Made by a program: the position numbers and the translations under genes. Of a DNA stretch of 20,860 nucleotides, positions 16,316 to 20,860 are shown one piece after another. This DNA comes from Akkermansiaceae bacterium (lineage in GTDB: Bacteria; Verrucomicrobiota; Verrucomicrobiia; Verrucomicrobiales; Akkermansiaceae), in contig JACKPZ010000044.1 in the NCBI GenBank assembly GCA_024233135.1, positions 1 to 20,860 of the forward strand. Direction: 5' to 3'. Below the pieces are notes generated by a model. It was given only the letters and a program-made list of their open reading frames with translations, was not told the origin of the DNA and searched no databases. Position 1 is the first letter of the stretch. Each line of letters starts with the position of its first letter.

Positions 16316-16855
16316 ATGACCATCGTGCTCGGTATCAGCGGATCGATCGCGGCCTACAAGGCGGCGGATCTGGCGTCGCAATTGGTGAAATCCGGCCACG
16401 ACGTGCACTCCGTGCTCACCCGAGCGGGTTCCGAGTTCATCACGCCGCTGACGCTGCAGACGCTCACCCGGAATCCGGTGCTCATCACGCTCGAGGACGA
16501 GAAACAATCGTGGAAACCCGGCCACATCGATCTCGCCGACCGCGCCGACCTGTTTCTCGCCGCGCCGGCGACGGCGAATTTGATCGCGGAGTTCGCCCAC
16601 GGCCTTGCGCCGGATCCGCTGACCTCGATCTACCTCGCCCTGCCGCGCACGACGCCGGTCCTCATCGCCCCGGCGATGAACGGCAAAATGTGGCAGCACC
16701 CCGCGACCCAGCGGAATGTGGAGATCCTGAAACAAGACGGCTGCCGGTTCATTGATCCGGACACCGGTGATCTCGCCTGCGGTTACCAAGGCGTCGGCCG
16801 ACTGGCTCCGGTGGAACAAATCCTCGCCGCCGTCGCGGAAATCGCAGTGCGATAG
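16316..16855 (+). CDS. coaC: Phosphopantothenoylcysteine decarboxylase (CoaC), stand-alone
   Basis: A 179-residue flavoprotein that decarboxylates 4'-phosphopantothenoyl-L-cysteine to 4'-phosphopantetheine in coenzyme A synthesis, in the cytoplasm. The ATG at 16316 is used because MTIVLGISGSIAAYKAADLA starts exactly at the FMN-binding beta-alpha unit; residues encoded further upstream are not protein-like. Visible are His70 in GHIDLADRAD (the catalytic histidine in this family), the APATANLIAEFAHGL flavin segment, and the diagnostic PAMNGKMW (119-126, Asn122), which separates these enzymes from UbiX-type flavoproteins. The protein ends at LACGYQGVGRLAPVEQILAA, where bifunctional Dfp/CoaBC proteins would continue into the CoaB synthetase. 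CoaB must therefore be encoded elsewhere. The next gene is an unrelated DNA repair gene 153 bp downstream. Confidence 0.9.
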   Translation: MTIVLGISGSIAAYKAADLASQLVKSGHDVHSVLTRAGSEFITPLTLQTLTRNPVLITLEDEKQSWKPGHIDLADRADLFLAAPATANLIAEFAHGLAPDPLTSIYLALPRTTPVLIAPAMNGKMWQHPATQRNVEILKQDGCRFIDPDTGDLACGYQGVGRLAPVEQILAAVAEIAVR

Positions 16856-16872
16856 TTTCGAGAGAGCTTGGA

Positions 16873-16942
16873 ACAGAAGCTCGCAAAGTCCGCCAAGGAC
16901 CGAGGGCCAACCACCACCTTCGCGACCTTTGCGTCCTTCTGT
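16873..16942. repeat. 70-bp imperfect palindromic element (REP/MITE-like)
   Basis: Two 26-bp arms (16873-16898 and 16917-16942) are inverted copies matching at 21 of 26 positions, separated by 18 bp. The arms carry CGCAAAG and CAAGG/GAAGG cores and begin with ACAGAAG. The element fills most of the gap between coaC and the methyltransferase gene. From memory, 'CGCAAAGG...' type palindromes are scattered through many Verrucomicrobia and cyanobacterial genomes; that it is dispersed in this genome is inference, as only one copy is visible here. Confidence 0.6.
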
Positions 16943-17008
16943 AAAAACCCAAAATCCACCGCAAGAACCGGGTGGGCGGCGGCTGGATCGCATGCCAGCA
17001 TGAGACCC

Positions 17009-17821
17009 ATGAGCGACTACGAGCGCATCGCCGCCGCCATCCGTTTCCTCGACGAGCACCGCGGCGAGCAACCGGATCTCGCCCGAGTGGCGGCGGAAAT
17101 CGGCCTCAGCCCGGGACATTTTCACAGGTTGTTCACAAAGTGGGCGGGCGCCACGCCCAAGGATTTCCTCCAGTGCCTCACGCTCGCCGACGCCCGCGAA
17201 CGACTGCGAAAAGGCGAGAGCGTGCTCGCCAGTTCGCTCGACAGCGGGCTCTCCGGACCAGGCCGACTGCACGACCTGTGCGTCACGCTCGAAGCCGCCA
17301 CTCCCGGCGAGATCAAAAGTGGTGGAGCAGGTTTAAACATTCGTTTCGGAACCGCCGACAGCCCCTTCGGCCGCTGCCTGATCGCCGAAACTCAACGCGG
17401 AATCTGCCACCTTTCCTTCTTTGATGAAAACGAGGAAAAAGAACTGCAACAGTTTCAAAGCGAATGGAGGAATGCATTGTTCACACGTGACCAAGCGCAA
17501 GCGGCCGAACTGGTGAATCACATTTTTGAAACGAACGATTCGCCCACTTGGAAACTCCACATCCGCGGAACCCCCTTCCAACTTCGGGTCTGGCGGGCGC
17601 TGCTGGAAATCCCACCCGGAACACTCGTTTCCTACGGGACGATCGCCCGTGCGGCGGGCAACCCGCAGGCTGCCCGTGCCACCGGCTCCGCCGTCGGCAG
17701 CAACGACATCTCCTTCCTCATCCCCTGCCACCGGGTGATCCGTGAAACGGGTGTTTGTGGACACTACCGCTGGGGTGCTGTTCGCAAGCGGGCGATCCTG
17801 GCGTGGGAAGGGGCGAAGTAG
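17009..17821 (+). CDS. Ada-like protein: AraC-type HTH fused to O6-methylguanine-DNA methyltransferase
   Basis: A 270-residue protein that repairs O6-alkylguanine by moving the alkyl group to its own cysteine. The ATG at 17009 (MSDYERIAAA) is preferred; an ATG three codons earlier is possible. Residues about 4-100 are an AraC-type helix-turn-helix (LARVAAEIGLSPGHFHRLFTKWAG, split here by L17-like helices). From about 110 to 185 is a variable methyltransferase N-domain. The catalytic domain shows FQLRVWRALLEIPPGTLVSY, PCHRVI with acceptor Cys240, and GHYRWGAVRKRAIL. The Zn-binding N-terminal methyl-phosphotriester domain of E. coli Ada is absent, so methyl-triggered activation as in Ada is unlikely in the same form. 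GC content drops locally at about 17330-17540, between the two parts. The TAG stop lies in the first bases of a palindromic element. Confidence 0.92.
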   Translation: MSDYERIAAAIRFLDEHRGEQPDLARVAAEIGLSPGHFHRLFTKWAGATPKDFLQCLTLADARERLRKGESVLASSLDSGLSGPGRLHDLCVTLEAATPGEIKSGGAGLNIRFGTADSPFGRCLIAETQRGICHLSFFDENEEKELQQFQSEWRNALFTRDQAQAAELVNHIFETNDSPTWKLHIRGTPFQLRVWRALLEIPPGTLVSYGTIARAAGNPQAARATGSAVGSNDISFLIPCHRVIRETGVCGHYRWGAVRKRAILAWEGAK

Positions 17822-17879
17822 GCGCGGTCGAGAGACCGCGGCGGAGCGCCGGCCAACTCGCTCTCACGAGCGAGCCTAC
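17818..17879. repeat. 62-bp cloverleaf-shaped palindromic element
   Basis: The terminal GTAGG (17818-17822) pairs with CCTAC (17875-17879). Inside are three perfect hairpins in a row: GCGGTC-GAGA-GACCGC (17824-17839), GGCG-GAG-CGCC (17840-17850) and CTCGCTC-TCAC-GAGCGAG (17857-17874). The result is a cloverleaf of stems on either DNA strand. It is not a tRNA: there is no D or T arm consensus, no CCA end and no anticodon-sized loop. It resembles bacterial REP-type elements. Its first bases form the TAG stop codon of the methyltransferase gene, and the rest fills the gap before the helicase gene. As RNA it might also act as a terminator-like or processing structure. Confidence 0.7.
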
Positions 17880-17928
17880 GGTTCGTTTCCCCTTCCCGTC
17901 CGCGGGATTTCCCGTCACATCCTCGCGC

Positions 17929-20520
17929 GTGCCGTTGCCCGTCTTCGAGATCGCTGAGAAACTTCAGGCTGCTGTCGCTTCCGGCGAGCGGTCGCGTGTT
18001 CTGCTGAAAGCTCCGACCGGCTCCGGAAAGTCAACCGCGGTCCCGGGCATGCTGGTGGACGCCGGGGTGCCTGGCATGATCCTCGTGATCGAGCCGCGCC
18101 GGATGGCGGCGCGCCTGTTGGCCGGCTGGGTGGCGAAACAACGGGGAGCCACAATCGGCCGGGAGGTCGGCTACGCGGTGCGTTTCGACACGAAATACCG
18201 CGACGACTCGCGCATCGTCTACCTCACCGACGGCGTGTTCCAGCGCTGGATCCAGGACGACCCGCAGCTGACGGGCGTCGGCGCGGTGGTTTTCGACGAG
18301 TTCCACGAGCGTCGGCTGGCGGTGGACATCGCGCTTTCCCGCTGCCTCGACCTGCAGGAATCGACCCGTCCCGACCTGCGGGTACTGGTCATGTCCGCCA
18401 CCTTGGAAACCGCGGGACTGGCCGATTTCCTCGCTCCCGCAACCGTGCTCGAAGCCGGCGGCCGGACCTTCCCGGTGGAAGTCAAATACCGTCCCGACCG
18501 GACACCGCAGAACGACCGCCGCGGCGGACCGCCGCGCGAGGTGCCGGTGTGGGAGAAAATGGTGCGCGTCTGCATCGAGGCGATGACCATGGACGAGCCG
18601 GGCAACGTCCTGATGTTCCTGCCGGGCACCCACGAGATCCGCAAGACGATCGAGCTGCTCTCGCAGGGCTCCGCGACGCGCGGCTGGGACGTGTTTCCGC
18701 TCTATAGCGCGCTGCCGCCCGCGGCACAGGAAGCGGCCATCGCCCCCGGCCCGAAACCGAAGATCATCGTCGCCACCAACGTCGCGGAAACCTCGCTGAC
18801 CATCGAGGGAGTGCGCACCGTGATCGATTCCGGGCTTGCCCGGATCGCCGCGTTCGAACCGCGCCGCGGGATCAACACGCTGCTGGTGAAGAAAATCTCC
18901 CGCGCCGCCGCCGAACAACGCACGGGCCGCGCCGGACGGACCGCGCCAGGCCGCGCGTTCCGCCTGTGGAGCGAAGCCGACCACGCGCGCCGCGCCGAGT
19001 TCGAAGCGCCGGAAGTCCATCGCGTCGATCTGGCGGAGGCGGTTCTCCTGCTGAAAGCCGTGGGCGTGGAGGAAATCCGGAATTTCCGCTGGTTCGACGC
19101 GCCGGAGGAAGACGCCCTGCAACGCGCCGAACGGCTGCTGCATGACCTCGGCGCGCTAAATTTGTCGGGCGCCCTCACCGAGGAAGGCAAAAAAATGGCG
19201 GCGATGCCGCTCGAGCCGCGGTTTTCCCGACTCCTGTTAGGCGGCCACGAACACGGCTGCGTCGCCGAAACCGCGTTCATCGCCGCGGCGGTGCAGGGCG
19301 AGGGAGTGTTCGTCCACAAGCGTGGCGGGGTCGGCCGCAAGGACTTCATTTTTTCCGACGACCGCAGCGACTTCGCCGGCGAATGGCGCGGCTTCGAAAG
19401 CGCGGTCGAGATGAAGTTCGATCCCCAGCGCTGCGGTCAGATCGGCGTGCTCGCCCGCGGCGCGCGGGAGATCGCGCAGGGATTCGATCGCCTCGCCAGT
19501 CTCGCCGCGCGTTTCGGCTGGGAGTGGAAACCCGTCGAATTCCAGAAAAACGCGGACGCCGTCGGCCACGCGATGCTCGCCGCGTTCAGCGACCAACTCG
19601 CGATCCGTTTCAACCAAGGCACCCTCGCCTGCCGGCTCGTCCACAACCGCCGCGGCAAACTCGATGAAGACTCGTGCGCGAAGAACGCGCCGGCTTTCGT
19701 CGCCGCGGAGATCACCGAGGTCGAGGCGCGCGAGGTCATCACCCACCTGCGCCGCGCCACGGCGGTCGATCCCGAATGGCTGGCGAATCTGTTTCCCGAA
19801 GACCTGCACCAAAGCGACGGCGCCGCATGGGACGAAACCCGCCGCCGCGTGATCTCCCGCAAGGAAACCCGCTTCCGCGACCTGGTGTTAGAGGCGAAGG
19901 ACAGCGACCACGGAGTGAACCTGGATCAAGCCGCCGCCATCCTCGCGGAGCGGGTTCTATCAGGCGAGTTGGTCCTGAAAAACTGGGACCACTCGGTCGA
20001 CCAATGGGCCGCCCGGCTGGAATTGTTAGGCCGCCACATGCCCGAGCTCGGCATGCCCGGTTGGAGCGACGACGACAAGGCCGACGCGATCGCCCAGATC
20101 TGCCACGGCGCGCTCGGCTACAAGGAAATCAAGGACGCCAACCCGTGGCCGGTGCTGCGCGAGTGGCTCAACCCCGCGCAGCGCGCCGCCCTCGATTCGT
20201 ATTGCCCGGAGCGCATCAATCTGCCGAACGGCCAGAGCGCCAAGATCACCTACGAACCGGGCAAGGACCCGTTCATCGGCGTCCGGGTTTCCCATCTATT
20301 CGGCGTGTGGGAAACACCGACCATCGTCAACGGCCGGGTCCCGCTGCTCGTCCACGTGCTCACCCCCGCGCAGCGACCGTGGCAGATGACCAAGGACCTC
20401 AAGGGGTTTTGGGAAAACGGTTATTTCCAGATGAAAAAAGAGCTCGCCGGGCGTTATCCGAAACACCCGTGGCCGGACAAGCCGCGCGAATTCACACCAC
20501 CGCCGCCGCGCCCGCGTTGA
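17929..20520 (+). CDS. hrpB: ATP-dependent helicase HrpB (DEAH-box family)
   Basis: An 863-residue nucleic-acid helicase. There is no ATG before the ATPase core; GTG at 17929 (then PLPVFEIAEKLQAAV) fits the usual HrpB start, with TTG at 17935 as an alternative. A longer frame upstream reads through the palindromic element and the end of the previous gene and is rejected. Motifs: Walker A APTGSGKST (Lys34), EPRRMAA, DEFH at 123-126 (the HrpB form of DEAH), MSATLE (155-160), ATNVAETSLTIEG and QRTGRAGR (330-337). The C-terminal HrpB-specific region shows LPNGQSAKITYEPG, LFGVWETP, LTPAQRPWQMTKDLKGFW and GRYPKHPWPDKP. Length is slightly above the usual 810-830. The cellular role of HrpB is poorly defined in most bacteria; a function in RNA metabolism is assumed from the family. 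The next gene starts one base after its stop. Confidence 0.93.
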   Translation: MPLPVFEIAEKLQAAVASGERSRVLLKAPTGSGKSTAVPGMLVDAGVPGMILVIEPRRMAARLLAGWVAKQRGATIGREVGYAVRFDTKYRDDSRIVYLTDGVFQRWIQDDPQLTGVGAVVFDEFHERRLAVDIALSRCLDLQESTRPDLRVLVMSATLETAGLADFLAPATVLEAGGRTFPVEVKYRPDRTPQNDRRGGPPREVPVWEKMVRVCIEAMTMDEPGNVLMFLPGTHEIRKTIELLSQGSATRGWDVFPLYSALPPAAQEAAIAPGPKPKIIVATNVAETSLTIEGVRTVIDSGLARIAAFEPRRGINTLLVKKISRAAAEQRTGRAGRTAPGRAFRLWSEADHARRAEFEAPEVHRVDLAEAVLLLKAVGVEEIRNFRWFDAPEEDALQRAERLLHDLGALNLSGALTEEGKKMAAMPLEPRFSRLLLGGHEHGCVAETAFIAAAVQGEGVFVHKRGGVGRKDFIFSDDRSDFAGEWRGFESAVEMKFDPQRCGQIGVLARGAREIAQGFDRLASLAARFGWEWKPVEFQKNADAVGHAMLAAFSDQLAIRFNQGTLACRLVHNRRGKLDEDSCAKNAPAFVAAEITEVEAREVITHLRRATAVDPEWLANLFPEDLHQSDGAAWDETRRRVISRKETRFRDLVLEAKDSDHGVNLDQAAAILAERVLSGELVLKNWDHSVDQWAARLELLGRHMPELGMPGWSDDDKADAIAQICHGALGYKEIKDANPWPVLREWLNPAQRAALDSYCPERINLPNGQSAKITYEPGKDPFIGVRVSHLFGVWETPTIVNGRVPLLVHVLTPAQRPWQMTKDLKGFWENGYFQMKKELAGRYPKHPWPDKPREFTPPPPRPR

Positions 20521-20521
20521 C

Positions 20522-20860
20522 ATGATCTACAAGTTCGTCCTGCTCCTTTCGTTGCTTCCGCTCGCCGCCGCGCTTGGCGCGAGATGGTGGTTCGCGTTGC
20601 GGGTGCTGCGCGGCGAAGGCCGCCGGCCCTGCCGCTGCGATCTCGAACGCTGGTTCGCCCGCGGCGGGGAGGATGTGATCCAACGCGGGGAGTCCACCGC
20701 ACTCGAGTTCGGCTCGCAACTTCGCGATCGCGCCTTGGAGACGTGGAAACTGGAGGACCCGAAGGCCGCCGCATCGCGCGAGAACACCCGGCGTTTCGGC
20801 ATGGCGGTGCCGCCGCTTTCGATCCTCATCGCCATGTTCGCGGTGTTGGTAGGCAAGATC
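20522..20860 (+). CDS. Hypothetical membrane protein, partial (cut by right edge)
   Basis: The ATG at 20522 lies one base after the hrpB stop, so the gene is probably co-transcribed with it. The 113 visible codons have no stop. The product starts with a hydrophobic helix (MIYKFVLLLSLLPLAAALGA, then RWWFALRVL), followed by a basic, cytoplasmic-looking segment with one CRC motif (about residues 37-39). A second hydrophobic helix begins near residue 95 (MAVPPLSILIAMFAVLVGKI) and runs into the edge. I do not recognise the family. Codon use and GC match the neighbours. Confidence 0.75.
   Translation, partial: MIYKFVLLLSLLPLAAALGARWWFALRVLRGEGRRPCRCDLERWFARGGEDVIQRGESTALEFGSQLRDRALETWKLEDPKAAASRENTRRFGMAVPPLSILIAMFAVLVGKI

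Noticed and set aside
17818..17879. Cloverleaf element as a tRNA gene
   Set aside because: No acceptor stem of 7 bp, no TTC/GG loop consensus, no 7-base anticodon loop; total length only 62 bp.
17755..17928. Upstream extension of hrpB into the end of the methyltransferase gene
   Set aside because: It would translate through the cloverleaf element and overlap the previous gene by 67 bp; HrpB homologues start near the GTG at 17929.
18031..19143. Minus-strand open frame of 370 codons over hrpB
   Set aside because: It is antisense to intact helicase motifs and has no domain of its own.
1..20860. CRISPR array, transposase, phage or toxin-antitoxin genes
   Set aside because: No regularly spaced direct repeats, and no reading frame resembling these families was found on either strand.

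Overview
The window looks like chromosome from a high-GC member of the Verrucomicrobiota, probably Verrucomicrobiaceae/Luteolibacter-like. The lineage call rests on a Verru_Chthon cassette A-type protein at the left edge, a PEP-CTERM-like surface protein, choice-of-anchor-D style exoproteins, a secreted pectin-type hydrolase locus, and the lack of recognisable Shine-Dalgarno sequences in front of essentially every gene. It is inferred from gene families seen here, not from a phylogeny.

Left half (1-9379, minus strand). Four exported proteins are read right to left: a 1192-residue modular exoprotein (start 9379), a 247-residue PEP-CTERM-like protein, a 608-residue DUF3472/fibronectin-III type protein, and, after an intrinsic terminator and a 122-bp AT-rich spacer, a long Verru_Chthon cassette protein A gene. 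This last gene fills 1-3023 and runs off the left edge. The two rightmost genes are related: a domain of about 190-210 residues occurs twice in the large exoprotein and forms nearly all of the small PEP-CTERM-like protein.

Middle (9622-14342, plus strand). Diverging from the exoprotein genes is a two-gene secreted carbohydrate operon with an ATGA start/stop overlap. The first gene fuses a GH105 unsaturated-uronyl hydrolase to a GH28 polygalacturonase. The second encodes a six-hairpin (GH65/GH95-like) glycosidase of unknown specificity. Together they suggest breakdown of pectin or rhamnogalacturonan oligosaccharides outside the cytoplasm.

Right half (14343-20860, plus strand). An ammonium transporter gene sits behind a good sigma-54 promoter candidate and ends in a strong intrinsic terminator. 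A 435-bp gene-free stretch with a 12-bp dyad follows. Then come a stand-alone phosphopantothenoylcysteine decarboxylase (CoaC), an Ada-like HTH/O6-methylguanine-DNA methyltransferase, an HrpB-type DEAH helicase, and the start of a small membrane protein cut by the right edge. Two small palindromic elements lie in the gaps of this part: a 70-bp imperfect inverted repeat after coaC, and a 62-bp cloverleaf-shaped element whose first bases supply the stop codon of the methyltransferase gene. No tRNA, rRNA, CRISPR array, transposase or phage gene was seen. I found no clearly new multi-gene system. The most unusual signals are the shared exoprotein domain, the GH105-GH28 fusion, and the cloverleaf element.
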